A stretch of 64,000 nt of DNA from Kribbella albertanoniae. GTDB taxonomy: Bacteria; Actinomycetota; Actinomycetes; Propionibacteriales; Kribbellaceae. This document shows, in pieces, positions 44,501-52,132 of this stretch. A model generated the notes under the pieces. The model saw nothing but the letters and a program-made list of their open reading frames with translations, did not search any database and was not told the origin of the DNA. The DNA is taken from assembly GCF_004348455.1 (NCBI RefSeq), contig NZ_SMKA01000004.1, positions 49,186 to 113,185 on the forward strand. Reading direction: 5' to 3'. Position 1 is the stretch's first letter, and every line of letters starts with the position of its first letter. The translations under genes and the position numbers were made by a program.

Positions 44501-44741
44501 CCGGGTGGCGCGCGTCCTGGCCGAGCGGGGGCGGCGTGACCCGGACGCCACGGCCGGCTACCTGCTCCGCATCCTCCAGCGGGACCAGTACGACGAGCGC
44601 GCGCACCTGGGCCTGGTTTCCGCGTTCCAGGCGAGTGGTGCGCACGGTGAGGCGCGCCGGGCGTACCGGACCTACGTGCAGCGGATGGGTGAGCTGGAGG
44701 TCGAGCCGGCCGCGTATCCCGCCGTACCGGCTCGGCTTTAA
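41538..44741 (+). CDS. Large LAL/SARP-type transcriptional regulator
   Basis: The 1067-residue protein has an N-terminal MalT-type ATPase (Walker A ADAGFGKSTLL near 33, Walker B VLVLDDLHEL near 122), a long TPR-like helical region (about 350-830), and a C-terminal DNA-binding winged helix plus bacterial transcriptional activator domain (about 835-1060, starting KVECLGGFRVLRAG). This is the reverse of AfsR-type SARPs, where the DNA-binding part is N-terminal. The ATG at 41538 is preferred over TTG at 41529, which would sit on the ribosome site. It stands alone; its targets are unknown. Confidence 0.9.
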   Translation: MEPGAGTVDRPRLVALLDEGVQRRLLTVVADAGFGKSTLLSAWAAGRTCAWHTVRAEDASLAGMVAGLVAALRSQVPALASIPAELQSPRGPDADAEQETRALAYAALLADALEHNLDEDLVLVLDDLHELGPDAPATRLIEGLVRIAPAKVHLVVASRTSMPFGIDRLRGRGQVLEIDATALAFTVAETLAVLENVLGEGTADLAEPLQAAVQGWPAAVRLAVEALRTAPPAERAGRLRRALRSGGPLYDYLAEEVFAAEPPSVRRLVAGVAVLPRFGSELCQAIGLTDNADTLHQLRTRGLLVSAGEADGYELNPLVKNFANDRLVVDEPELAELTLKAGKWFESVGEHRDALACYQSVDPVRVARMLAETGHSMVAGGLAEVVVAAVAALPADLRGVALDQLEGEARQVLGDWQGAVDCFDRIIEPDGEIPVGVAWRLGLIHHLRGQTDVAIATYQRGRIDGQQPSDEALLQAWWAGAHWLRGEFDECRALVTSAYATARAFGDDRALAISHTVLAMLAAVDSDPSGNSSHYLRALEHAERAGDLLQSIRIRVNRSSHHIAEGDYELGLQQLDIALELADRAGFAVFRALALNNRGEALLRLGRLDEAIGELEASRALYQKLESKRVAQPLSVLGEVYRQRGDRAMARACFEEAIAIGEATKDMQSLVPSLAGLARVLAVEEPQRAAELAELVRQAVAYGPVLGLSGALVALGWVTLHAGNQAEAAASAEEAAALCRKRRDRAGLADALELYAEAGGASVLHEVLNIRSELGDQLGEARAELMLAKRTSGVEGRGLALRAHQRFLAAGATRYAAAALATSDQTGPAAVKVECLGGFRVLRAGKAVQLGEWPSKKARDLLKILVARRCRPVARVQLLDLLWPDQDESVASPRLSVALSTVRSVLDPEKKYPPDRFIGADRATIWLDGDQTAVDVEHFLRDARNGLNASDLRLLRAAEAAYSGDFLEEDVYADWAAGMREEARALYVRVARVLAERGRRDPDATAGYLLRILQRDQYDERAHLGLVSAFQASGAHGEARRAYRTYVQRMGELEVEPAAYPAVPARL

Positions 44742-44774
44742 GACTGGCTGAAGGTCCGTGCGCAGGATCACCTC

Positions 44775-45188
44775 ATGGCAGCGCCGGTGCACAAACCAGT
44801 GGTGGTCCGCGAGTTCGAGTCCGCGGAGCACTCAGGTCGTGACTACCACACCCTGCCCGGAGGAACGGTCCGGGCGACTTTGGCTGGTGTGGTGGTGCAC
44901 GTGGACGGTGACCAGGTCGTGGTCGAGTCGAACGCGATCTGGCACCTCTACCGGCGGCTGTCCGAACCCACGGTCAGCCAGGGGGAGACCGTGGAAACAG
45001 GCGAACCGCTCGGGTCCGCCGTGGAGTCCCATCTGCACTACGAGGAGCGGGTGGCGCCGTACCAGGACGGCGACCACCGCAAGCCCCAGTTCGATCTGCA
45101 CACCAACGCTCGGATGCGGGTGGTGGCGCCGGGTGAGTCGGCCGTGGAGGGAGCCGCCGAGCCGCCCGGCGCTACCGTGACCACGTGA
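44775..45188 (+). CDS. Degenerate LytM/M23-like small protein
   Basis: The 137-residue cytoplasmic protein has a beta-rich core, GTVRATLAGVVVHVDGDQ...WHLYRRLSEPTVSQGETVETGEPLG...SHLHYEE in outline. It follows the LytM (M23) endopeptidase pattern: a gly-rich strand, a YxHLS-like turn, a VxxGxxVxxGxxLG turn and HLHYE. The first zinc ligand motif HxxxD is missing and there is no signal peptide, so it is unlikely to be an active peptidase. It overlaps the GNAT gene by 4 bp (GTGA). Confidence 0.65.
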   Translation: MAAPVHKPVVVREFESAEHSGRDYHTLPGGTVRATLAGVVVHVDGDQVVVESNAIWHLYRRLSEPTVSQGETVETGEPLGSAVESHLHYEERVAPYQDGDHRKPQFDLHTNARMRVVAPGESAVEGAAEPPGATVTT

Positions 45189-45658
45189 TCGCGACCGCCT
45201 TCAGCACCTCTCGCCTGACTCTGCTCCCGCTGGCACCTCTGTACGCCGAGGAGATGGCCGGCGTACTGGCCGATCCAGCGCTGTATGCCTTCACCGGCGG
45301 TGAGCCACCGACGGTGGACGCGCTCCGGGCTCGGTACGAGCGCCAGCTCGCCGGATCAGGCAGAGCGGACGAGCACTGGCTCAACTGGGTGATCCAGGCC
45401 GGCGACGAGCTCATCGGGTTCGTGCAGAGCACGGTGACCGGGAGTACGGCGGAGGTCGCCTGGGTGATCGGCTCCGCCTGGCAGGGCCACGGCTACGCCA
45501 AGGAGGCGGCTCTCGGGCTGGTCGACTGGCTGAAGGCTCAGGAGCTGCGGATCGTCTGCCACATCCACCCGGACCACTCCGCCTCGGCTGCCGTCGCAGC
45601 GGCCGTTGGGCTCAGCCGCACCGATCAGCTGGACGACGGCGAATACCTCTACACCTAA
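45185..45658 (+). CDS. GNAT-family N-acetyltransferase
   Basis: The 157-residue protein matches the RimJ/RimL-like GNAT group: STSRLTLLPL at the start, EVAWVIGSAWQGHGYAKEAA (acetyl-CoA loop near 88-107) and a C-terminal AAVGLSRTDQ strand. It starts with GTG inside the stop of the LytM-like gene, so the two are coupled, and ends 7 bp before a strong terminator. Confidence 0.9.
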   Translation: MIATAFSTSRLTLLPLAPLYAEEMAGVLADPALYAFTGGEPPTVDALRARYERQLAGSGRADEHWLNWVIQAGDELIGFVQSTVTGSTAEVAWVIGSAWQGHGYAKEAALGLVDWLKAQELRIVCHIHPDHSASAAVAAAVGLSRTDQLDDGEYLYT

Positions 45659-45664
45659 AGAAAA

Positions 45665-45692
45665 AGCCCCGGTCACCGAAGTGACCGGGGCT
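45665..45692. terminator. Bidirectional intrinsic terminator
   Basis: A 12-bp perfect stem AGCCCCGGTCAC / GTGACCGGGGCT with loop CGAA. The right side has TCTTCT for the GNAT operon; the left side has AAAGAAAA, a U-tract for cspA on the minus strand. Confidence 0.92.
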
Positions 45693-45704
45693 CTTCTAAG
45701 TCGT

Positions 45705-45908
45705 TCAGACCGGGCGAACGTTCTCCGCCTGCGGGCCCTTCTGGCCCTGGGTCAGGTCGAACTCGACCTTCTGGTTCTCGTCGAGGCTACGGAAGCCGTC
45801 GGTCGCGATCGCCGAGTAGTGCACGAACACGTCGGCGCCGCCGCCGTCCGGGGAAATGAAGCCGAAGCCCTTTTCGCCGTTGAACCACTTCACTGTACCG
45901 CTGGCCAT
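45705..45908 (-). CDS. cspA: Cold-shock protein
   Basis: The 67-residue cold-shock domain has both RNA-binding motifs, KGFGFI (RNP1) and DVFVHY (RNP2). It binds single-stranded nucleic acid and melts RNA structure. The leader is more than 60 nt long and carries a terminator-like hairpin upstream (45969-46002), which may regulate it. Confidence 0.97.
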   Translation of the reverse strand: MASGTVKWFNGEKGFGFISPDGGGADVFVHYSAIATDGFRSLDENQKVEFDLTQGQKGPQAENVRPV

Positions 45909-45968
45909 GATGTACCGCTTTCTAAAAAGGTTGTAATGACGTGGTTGCGGTCATCCGGCCCGAGACAG

Positions 45969-46002
45969 AAAAAACGCCCAGCGGATCACAAATCCGCGGG
46001 CG
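45969..46002 (-). terminator. Terminator-like hairpin upstream of cspA
   Basis: Read on the minus strand: CGCCCGCGGAT, loop TTGTG, ATCCGC-T-GGGCG, then six U. It lies 61-94 nt upstream of the cspA ATG, with no minus-strand gene before it for more than 5 kb. It may be an attenuator in the cspA leader or end an unseen small RNA. Confidence 0.65.
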
Positions 46003-46136
46003 TAAATGAACGATCGAGGAACTGCAAGAACTGCAACCAGTGACGACAGTAGCACACGACGCCGGTCCGCAACCGGCGAACCACGTGAACATCTGTCCTG
46101 GAGTGTGATCTTGACCGCACTGCAGCGGCGGCCTAC

Positions 46137-46152
46137 TGTATCCGGTATACAA
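46137..46152. promoter_or_regulatory. Shared oxalate-regulon operator, site 1
   Basis: TGTATCCGGTATACAA, 24 bp upstream of the hyi start. It shares core CGGTAT(A/G)CA with sites at 54217, 54302 and 56564. Confidence 0.7.
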
Positions 46153-46175
46153 CGCCCTGCGGGAAGGTGGGATCG

Positions 46176-46967
46176 ATGAACACTGCCCGGTTCGCCGTCA
46201 ACTGTTCGATCCTGTTCACCGAACTGCCGCTGCTGGAGCGCCCGGCGGCGGCCAAGGCGGCCGGGTTCGCGGCGGTCGAGTTCTGGTGGCCGTTCGACAC
46301 CCACTTGCCCGGCGATGCCGAGGTCGATGCGTTCGAACGCGCGATCACCGACGCCGGTGTGCAGCTGATCGGGCTGAACTTCGCGGCCGGCGACCTGCCG
46401 GCCGGTGATCGCGGTCTGCTCTCGTCGCCGGCCACCGCCCGCGAGTTCCGCGACAACATTCCGGTCACCCTCGGGATCGGCGAGCGGCTCGGCTGCCGCG
46501 CTTTCAACGCGCTCTACGGCAATCGTGTCGACGGCCTGCGCGCCGAGGAGCAGGATGAGCTCGCCGCCGAGAACCTCGCGCTGGCCGCAACCGCCGCCGG
46601 CGCGCTGGGTGGCGTCGTACTGATCGAGCCCGTCAGTGGCGTCGACCGTTACCCGCTCAAGACCGCCGCCGACGCGGTCGCTGTGGTCGATCGGGTCCGG
46701 GGGCAGTCCGGCGCGATCGGTCTGCTGCTCGACATCTACCACCTGACCGTCAACGGGGACGACGTGAGTACGGCGATCTCGACGTACGCGGAGTTGATCG
46801 CGCACGTCCAGCTCGCCGATGCACCCGGCCGGAACGAACCCGGCACCGGGAAGATCCCGGTCGGCCAGCACCTCGCCGAGCTCGCCACCGCGGGCTACGA
46901 CGGCTGGATCGCCCTGGAGTACAAGCCGTCCGGCTCGACCGCCGAGAGCTTCGACTGGATCCGCTGA
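46176..46967 (+). CDS. hyi: Hydroxypyruvate isomerase
   Basis: The 263-residue TIM-barrel enzyme matches Hyi: FAVNCSILFTELPLLERPAAAKAAGF at the start (in parts), GVVLIEPVSG with the metal Glu near 152, LLLDIYHLTVNGDD near 185, and HVQLADAPGRNEPGTG near 210-225. It interconverts hydroxypyruvate and tartronate semialdehyde. ATG at 46176 is chosen over GTG at 46167 because of GGAAGG spacing. It leads the hyi-gcl-panE-like operon behind operator site 1. Confidence 0.93.
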   Translation: MNTARFAVNCSILFTELPLLERPAAAKAAGFAAVEFWWPFDTHLPGDAEVDAFERAITDAGVQLIGLNFAAGDLPAGDRGLLSSPATAREFRDNIPVTLGIGERLGCRAFNALYGNRVDGLRAEEQDELAAENLALAATAAGALGGVVLIEPVSGVDRYPLKTAADAVAVVDRVRGQSGAIGLLLDIYHLTVNGDDVSTAISTYAELIAHVQLADAPGRNEPGTGKIPVGQHLAELATAGYDGWIALEYKPSGSTAESFDWIR

Positions 46968-47006
46968 GCCGGATCGCCGTTCGTCTTCCGCTCGATTGGA
47001 GCTGGT

Positions 47007-48773
47007 ATGCCCCGAATGACCGCTGCCCGCGCTGCCGTGGAGATCCTCCGCCGCGAAGGCATCACCCACCTGTTCGGCCTGCCCGGAGCGGCCATCAACC
47101 CGTTCTACTCCGCCGTCCGCGATCAGGGCGAGTTGCGCCACGTGCTCGCCCGGCACGTCGAGGGCGCATCGCACATGGCGGAGGGCTATACCCGAGCGCG
47201 GGCCGGCAACATCGGCGTCTGCGTCGGTACGTCGGGACCGGCCGGAACCGACATGATCACCGGACTGTATTCGGCCAGCGCCGACTCGACCCCGATCCTC
47301 TGTATCACCGGGCAGGCACCGGTGGCGAAGCTGCACAAGGAGGACTTCCAGGCCGTCGACATCTCGTCGATCGCTGCCCCGGTGGCGAAGTGGGCGGTCA
47401 CCGTGATGGAGGCCGCGCAGGTCCCGGGAACGTTCCAGAAAGCCTTCCAGCTCATGCGATCCGGGCGTCCTGGTCCCGTCCTGATCGATCTGCCGCTGGA
47501 TGTTCAGCTCACCGAGATCGACTTCGATCCGGAGCTGTACACATCGTTGCCGGTGGCAACACCACGGGCAAGTGTCGCGCAGGCCGAGGCTGTGCTGCAG
47601 ATGCTCGCGCAGGCCGAACGCCCGTTGATCGTGGCCGGTGGCGGGATCGTCAACGCGGACGCCGCCGACCTGCTGGTCGAATTCGCCGAGCTGTCGAACG
47701 TTCCCGTCGTACCGACGTTGATGGGCTGGGGGACGATTCCGGACGACCACCGGTTGATGGCGGGGATGGTCGGTCTGCAGACCTCGCATCGCTACGGGAA
47801 CCAGACGATGGTGGAGGCCGATCTCGTCATCGGGATCGGGAACCGGTGGGCGAATCGGCATACCGGTGGACTCGAGACGTATCGGGCCGGGCGGAAGTTC
47901 GTGCACATCGATATCGAGCCCACGCAGATCGGGCGGGTGTTCGCGCCGGATCTGGGCATCGTATCCGACGCCAAGGCTGCGCTGGAGGTGTTGGTGCACG
48001 TTGCGCGGCAACAGGCGCCGCTCGACGATCGCTCCGAGTGGGCGGCCGCCTGCCGGGACCGCAAGGCGCGGATGCGACGCCGTACCGACTTCGACAACGT
48101 GCCGATCAAGCCGCAGCGCGTGTACCAGGAGATGAACAACGCCTTCGGGCCGGAGACGCGGTACGTGTCGACGATCGGGTTGTCGCAGATCCAGGCCGCG
48201 CAGATGCTGCACGTCTATCGGCCGCGGCACTGGATCAACGCCGGCCAGGCCGGTCCGCTGGGGTGGACCGGGCCGGCCGCGCTCGGGGTAGCGGTGGCCG
48301 ATCCGGACACGCCGGTGGTCGCGCTGTCGGGAGACTACGACTTCCAGTTCCTCATCGAGGAGCTGGCGGTCGGTGCCCAGTTCAACATTCCGTACATCCA
48401 TGTGGTGGTGAACAATGCCTATCTCGGACTGATCCGGCAGGCGCAGCGCAACTTCGACATGGACTTCTGCGTGCAGCTTGCCTTCGACAACATCAACACA
48501 CCGGAGCTCGCCGGGTACGGCGTCGACCACGTGAAGGTGGCCGAAGGCCTTGGCTGCAAGGCGGTCCGGGTGTTCGAGCCCGACGGGATCCAGCCCGCGC
48601 TGGACGAGGCGAAGAAGCTGCTGGCCGAATACAGGGTGCCGGTGATCGTCGAGGTGATCCTCGAGCGCATCACGAACGTTGCCATGGGCACCGAGATCGA
48701 CAAGGTGGTCGAGTTCGACGAACTGACCGACGTACGGCACCCGGTGCCGACCGCGTCCGGGCCGAGGGAGTGA
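47007..48773 (+). CDS. gcl: Glyoxylate carboligase
   Basis: The 588-residue ThDP enzyme is close to E. coli Gcl along its whole length. The diagnostic Val51 in [16 protein letters not shown] replaces the catalytic Glu of other ThDP enzymes, and [29 protein letters not shown] (in parts) is the cofactor-binding region. It joins two glyoxylate into tartronate semialdehyde and CO2. It lies 39 bp after hyi, and its stop overlaps the next start (ATGA-type at 48773). Confidence 0.97.
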   Translation: MPRMTAARAAVEILRREGITHLFGLPGAAINPFYSAVRDQGELRHVLARHVEGASHMAEGYTRARAGNIGVCVGTSGPAGTDMITGLYSASADSTPILCITGQAPVAKLHKEDFQAVDISSIAAPVAKWAVTVMEAAQVPGTFQKAFQLMRSGRPGPVLIDLPLDVQLTEIDFDPELYTSLPVATPRASVAQAEAVLQMLAQAERPLIVAGGGIVNADAADLLVEFAELSNVPVVPTLMGWGTIPDDHRLMAGMVGLQTSHRYGNQTMVEADLVIGIGNRWANRHTGGLETYRAGRKFVHIDIEPTQIGRVFAPDLGIVSDAKAALEVLVHVARQQAPLDDRSEWAAACRDRKARMRRRTDFDNVPIKPQRVYQEMNNAFGPETRYVSTIGLSQIQAAQMLHVYRPRHWINAGQAGPLGWTGPAALGVAVADPDTPVVALSGDYDFQFLIEELAVGAQFNIPYIHVVVNNAYLGLIRQAQRNFDMDFCVQLAFDNINTPELAGYGVDHVKVAEGLGCKAVRVFEPDGIQPALDEAKKLLAEYRVPVIVEVILERITNVAMGTEIDKVVEFDELTDVRHPVPTASGPRE

Positions 48774-49795
48774 TGACGATGAAGGTTGCGGTTCTCGGCG
48801 CCGGGGCGATCGGTGCGTACGTCGGTGCTGCGTTGCACCGTGGTGGGACCGAGGTGCACCTGATCGCGCGCGGTGCGCATCTGGAGGCGATCCGGCGTGA
48901 CGGTGTCCGGGTGCTCAGCCCTCGTGGTGACTTCGAGGCGCGGACCCCGGCCACCGACGACCCGGCCGAGGTCGGGCCGGCGGACTACGTCTTCCTGGGA
49001 CTGAAGGCCAATTCGTATGCGTCGGCCGGACCGCTGATCGAGCCGCTGCTGCACTCCGACACTGTCGTCATCGCGGCCCAGAACGGCATCCCGTGGTGGT
49101 ACTTCCACGGCCTGAAGGGTCCGTACGAAGGCCGCCGGGTCGAGTCCGTCGACCCGGGTGGTTCGGTCACCCAGGTGCTGGATCTGGATCGAGCCGTCGG
49201 GTGCGTCGTCTACTGCTCGACCGAGCTGGAAGGGCCCGGGCTGGTCCGGCACCTGGAGGGCACCCGGTTCTCGATCGGTGAACCGGGCGGGGGAGTGTCC
49301 GATCGGTGCACGGCGTTCAGCGACGCGATGATCGCGGGCGGGCTGAAGTGCCCGGTCGAGGACGACATCCGCAAGGACATCTGGATCAAGCTGCTCGGCA
49401 ACGCGGCCTTCAACCCGATCAGCGCGCTGGCCCGGGCGACGATGGTCGAGATCGCGACCCATCAGGGCACCCGGGCGATGATCCGGCTGATGATGGAGGA
49501 GTCGCTGGAGATCGCGGCCGCGGTCGGTTGCCGGCCGGAGATCTCGGTGGACAAGCGGATCGACGGCGCCGAACGGGTCGGCGAACACAAGACGTCGATG
49601 CTGCAGGACCTCGAGAAGGACAAGCCGCTCGAACTCGACGTCATCCTCGCCGCCGTGGTCGAGCTCGCCGACCTCACCGGCACGCCGGCCCCGACCCTGC
49701 GCGCCGTCCACGCGGTAGCCGACCTCCTCTCCCGCAAGATCGGCACCGGCCCGGCTCTAGCCCACGCCCCCACCGCAGCCCCCGCACCGTCCTGA
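48773..49795 (+). CDS. PanE-like reductase, candidate oxalyl-CoA reductase
   Basis: The 340-residue protein has the ketopantoate reductase fold: NADP-binding KVAVLGAGAIGAYVGAAL, the catalytic-type Lys in KANSYASAG/IWIKLLGNAAFNP, and the C-terminal helical domain. In a gcl-hyi operon inside an oxalate locus, pantothenate synthesis is unlikely. In Methylobacterium extorquens a PanE homologue (PanE2) reduces oxalyl-CoA to glyoxylate, which would feed Gcl directly. The assignment here is by family and context only. ATG at 48773 overlaps the gcl stop. Confidence 0.85.
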   Translation: MTMKVAVLGAGAIGAYVGAALHRGGTEVHLIARGAHLEAIRRDGVRVLSPRGDFEARTPATDDPAEVGPADYVFLGLKANSYASAGPLIEPLLHSDTVVIAAQNGIPWWYFHGLKGPYEGRRVESVDPGGSVTQVLDLDRAVGCVVYCSTELEGPGLVRHLEGTRFSIGEPGGGVSDRCTAFSDAMIAGGLKCPVEDDIRKDIWIKLLGNAAFNPISALARATMVEIATHQGTRAMIRLMMEESLEIAAAVGCRPEISVDKRIDGAERVGEHKTSMLQDLEKDKPLELDVILAAVVELADLTGTPAPTLRAVHAVADLLSRKIGTGPALAHAPTAAPAPS

Positions 49796-49799
49796 GCCC

Positions 49800-49836
49800 A
49801 GGTGGGTCCGATCCACAGCGACGATCGGACCCACCT
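49800..49836 (+). terminator. Terminator of hyi-gcl operon
   Basis: A 14-bp perfect stem AGGTGGGTCCGATC / GATCGGACCCACCT followed by GTTT, 4 bp after the PanE-like stop. Confidence 0.85.
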
Positions 49837-49880
49837 GTTTCCATCCGCTGCGCTCGGAGACGGCCGGGCCCCACGGCACA

Positions 49881-49963
49881 TTTGAGGGGCTACCCGTTCA
49901 AGTGGACCCTTCTCTGCTCAATTTTTGAGGGGAGAACCAGCGCATTGAGCGGAGATCCCCTCA
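49881..49963. repeat. Repeated TTTGAGGGG motif with inverted copy
   Basis: TTTGAGGGG occurs at 49881 and 49924. The second copy forms an inverted repeat with TCCCCTCA at 49956 (8-bp arms, 22-nt centre). It lies in the otherwise empty region before the lacI-type gene. Confidence 0.4.
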
Positions 49964-50084
49964 TTTTCCGGGGAGCAACCACAGCCACTTGCCGAACCCC
50001 GCACGTGGGTGACCCGTGCTCAACGTCGTACGGGGGTGTGTCGGCACGAGCTCTGCTACTTTTCACGGGGCTTGTGCGGTCGTA

Positions 50085-50100
50085 GTGTTCACGTAAACAC
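50085..50100. promoter_or_regulatory. LacI-type operator
   Basis: GTGTTCACGTAAACAC is a palindrome in 14 of 16 positions with the central CG typical of LacI-family sites. It ends 6 bp before the regulator's ATG, so autoregulation is likely. Confidence 0.65.
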
Positions 50101-50106
50101 GGCTGG

Positions 50107-51132
50107 ATGGGGGGAAGTTTGGGTACGACGGGACGACCGCGGCGCGGGCCTTCGATGGCTGATGTCGCTGCCCTGGCGGGGGTTTCCGGGCAGACGGTGT
50201 CGCGGGTGGCCAACAACCGGAGCAACGTGGATGCGACCACGCGGGCCCGGGTGCGGGCTGCGATGCGTGAGCTCGGATATCGGCCGAACGGGGCGGCCCG
50301 GGCGCTGCGTAACGGGGAGTTCCGGGGGATCGGGGTGATCGTCTTCGAGCTTTCGACCTTCGGTACGACGCGTGTCCTCGACGAGATCGCCACCGCGGCC
50401 ACCGGGCGCGGCTACGCGGTCAACCTGATGCCGGTGCTCGACATCAACCAGCGCGCGGTCAACGACGCCTTCACCCGGCTGAGCGCTCAGGCCGTCGACG
50501 GCGTCATCATCCTGATCGAGGCCTACCTGCTCGACGAAGCGGGTGTCCAGCTACCGCACGGTCTCCCGGTGGTGATCGTCGACTCCAGTGCGCACTACGA
50601 CTATCCGGTTGTCGACACTGATCAGTTCGATGGTGCGCGGCAGGCGGTGGTTCACCTGCTGGAGCTCGGCCACCGGACTGTGCATCATGTGGGTGGTCCG
50701 CGAACGTCGTACCCGGCTGCGCATCGTCGTCGTGGGTGGGAGCAGACTCTGCTCGCCGCTGGGCGCGAGCTGCCTGAGATCCACTTTGGTGATTGGACCG
50801 CACAGTCGGGGTACGAGGCCGGCTGTCTGTTGGCCGCGGATCCGTCGGTCACCGCTGTCTTCGCTGCGAACGACCAGATGGCGCTGGGCGTACTGCGAGC
50901 GCTCCATGAGCACCAGCGTGAGGTCCCGGCTCAGGTGAGCGTGGTCGGCTTCGACGACATGGAAGAGTCCGCACACTTCTGGCCGCCGCTCACCACCATC
51001 CGCCAGTCCTTCGCCGACCTCGGTCGCCACTCGGTGGAGTCCCTCCTCACCATCCTGGCGGCCGGCGAACCTCAGCCCATCGCCGTACCAACCGAACTGG
51101 TCGTCCGGTCCAGCACGGCACCTCCCGGCTGA
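50107..51132 (+). CDS. LacI-family transcriptional regulator
   Basis: The 341-residue regulator has an N-terminal HTH (SMADVAALAGVSGQTVSRVANN, in parts, about 16-40), hinge helix GAARALRNGEFR, and a periplasmic-binding-type effector domain with VFAANDQMALGVLRAL near 257-272. The effector is unknown; an oxalate-derived or sugar-acid ligand would suit the location. The start is uncertain: ATG at 50107 has no clear ribosome site and may be near-leaderless. Its operator differs from the four shared sites, so it is probably not the regulator of that set. Confidence 0.92.
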   Translation: MGGSLGTTGRPRRGPSMADVAALAGVSGQTVSRVANNRSNVDATTRARVRAAMRELGYRPNGAARALRNGEFRGIGVIVFELSTFGTTRVLDEIATAATGRGYAVNLMPVLDINQRAVNDAFTRLSAQAVDGVIILIEAYLLDEAGVQLPHGLPVVIVDSSAHYDYPVVDTDQFDGARQAVVHLLELGHRTVHHVGGPRTSYPAAHRRRGWEQTLLAAGRELPEIHFGDWTAQSGYEAGCLLAADPSVTAVFAANDQMALGVLRALHEHQREVPAQVSVVGFDDMEESAHFWPPLTTIRQSFADLGRHSVESLLTILAAGEPQPIAVPTELVVRSSTAPPG

Positions 51133-51152
51133 GCCGCTGCGGCGGTGGGGGT

Positions 51153-51252
51153 GTACCGACGGACGGGTAGAGGTCGGGGCTGGCGGGGTTTGGGAGAGGC
51201 GGCACGCCTTGGGGTTCGGCGTTTTCGCCGACCACTACCCGTTCTTCGGTAC
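51153..51252. repeat. ~100-bp imperfect inverted-repeat element, copy B
   Basis: The ends GTACCGACGGACGGGTA and TACCCGTTCTTCGGTAC are identical to copy A at 25911, while the centre differs. It fills the gap between the convergent lacI-type and glxR genes. Confidence 0.78.
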
Positions 51253-51256
51253 GCGC

Positions 51257-52132
51257 TTAGGGAGTGGAGAGGGACTCGATCACCTTGAGGAGGGCTGAGT
51301 GGTCGAGGGAGCCGTGGCCCTGCGCGCGGGCTGCGGCTACTAGCTGGGCGACGATGCCGGTGACAGGGAGGGCGACGCCGGCGGCGCGGGCTGAGGCCAG
51401 GGCGATGCCCATGTCCTTGTGATGCAGGTCGATGCGGAAGCCGGGCGTGAACTCGCGGGCGAGCATGGTGCCGGCCTTGAGGTCGAGGATGCGGTTGCCA
51501 GCCAGGCCGCCGGCGAGAACTTCCAGGCCTCGGGTGCTGTCGACGCCGGAGGCTTCGAGCAGGACGATGGCTTCGGAGACCAGCGAGATGATGCCGGCGA
51601 CCATCAGCTGGTTGGCGGCCTTCACGGTTTGGCCGGAGCCGTGCGGGCCGACGTGGACGATGGTGCGGCCGAGGGATTCGAAGATCGGCCGGGCCGTTTC
51701 GAAGTCGGCCATGTCGCCGCCAACCATGATCGACAGGGACGCCTTGATGGCGCCTTGTTCGCCGCCGCTGACCGGTGCATCCAGGACGTGGACGCCGCGC
51801 TCGGCACCGGCCGCGGCAACCGCGATCGACGTCTCCGGGGCGATCGAGCTCATGTCGATCAGCAGTACGCCGGGCTCGATCGCCGACAGCACGCCGGCCG
51901 GGCCGAGCACGACCTCCGCAACCTGCGGCGAGTCCGGCAGCATCGTGATCACGACCTCGGCCCCGGCGACGGCCGAGGCGATGTCGGCGGCCGGTTTACC
52001 GCCGGCCTGAGCCAGCCGATCGACAGACGCCGGTACGACGTCGTACCCGGTCACCGCATGTCCCGCGCCGATGAGGTTCGCTGCCATGTGCGAACCCATG
52101 ATCCCTAGGCCGATGAAGCCGATGGCGGTCAT
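51257..52132 (-). CDS. glxR: Tartronate semialdehyde reductase
   Basis: The 291-residue beta-hydroxyacid dehydrogenase has the NAD(P) motif [16 protein letters not shown], substrate motif [11 protein letters not shown] near 118, and catalytic Lys in [11 protein letters not shown] near 171. It reduces tartronate semialdehyde, the Gcl product, to D-glycerate. It is third in the operon sucC-sucD-glxR, with a 4-bp overlap to sucD. Confidence 0.93.
   Translation of the reverse strand: MTAIGFIGLGIMGSHMAANLIGAGHAVTGYDVVPASVDRLAQAGGKPAADIASAVAGAEVVITMLPDSPQVAEVVLGPAGVLSAIEPGVLLIDMSSIAPETSIAVAAAGAERGVHVLDAPVSGGEQGAIKASLSIMVGGDMADFETARPIFESLGRTIVHVGPHGSGQTVKAANQLMVAGIISLVSEAIVLLEASGVDSTRGLEVLAGGLAGNRILDLKAGTMLAREFTPGFRIDLHHKDMGIALASARAAGVALPVTGIVAQLVAAARAQGHGSLDHSALLKVIESLSTP

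Noticed and set aside
42453..44831. Long minus-strand open frame (about 790 codons) opposite the LAL/SARP regulator
   Set aside because: Shadow of the plus-strand gene, which has clear domains; the antisense translation has no recognisable motif.
45951..48740. Very long minus-strand open frame (about 930 codons) opposite hyi and gcl
   Set aside because: It is the mirror of well-supported genes; high GC leaves antisense frames open. Its translation is Arg/Asp/Gly-rich with no domain.
48773..49795. Pantothenate biosynthesis panE
   Set aside because: The gene overlaps gcl in an oxalate/glyoxylate operon and has no pantothenate neighbours; the family is broad, so a role on oxalyl-CoA or a related acid fits better.
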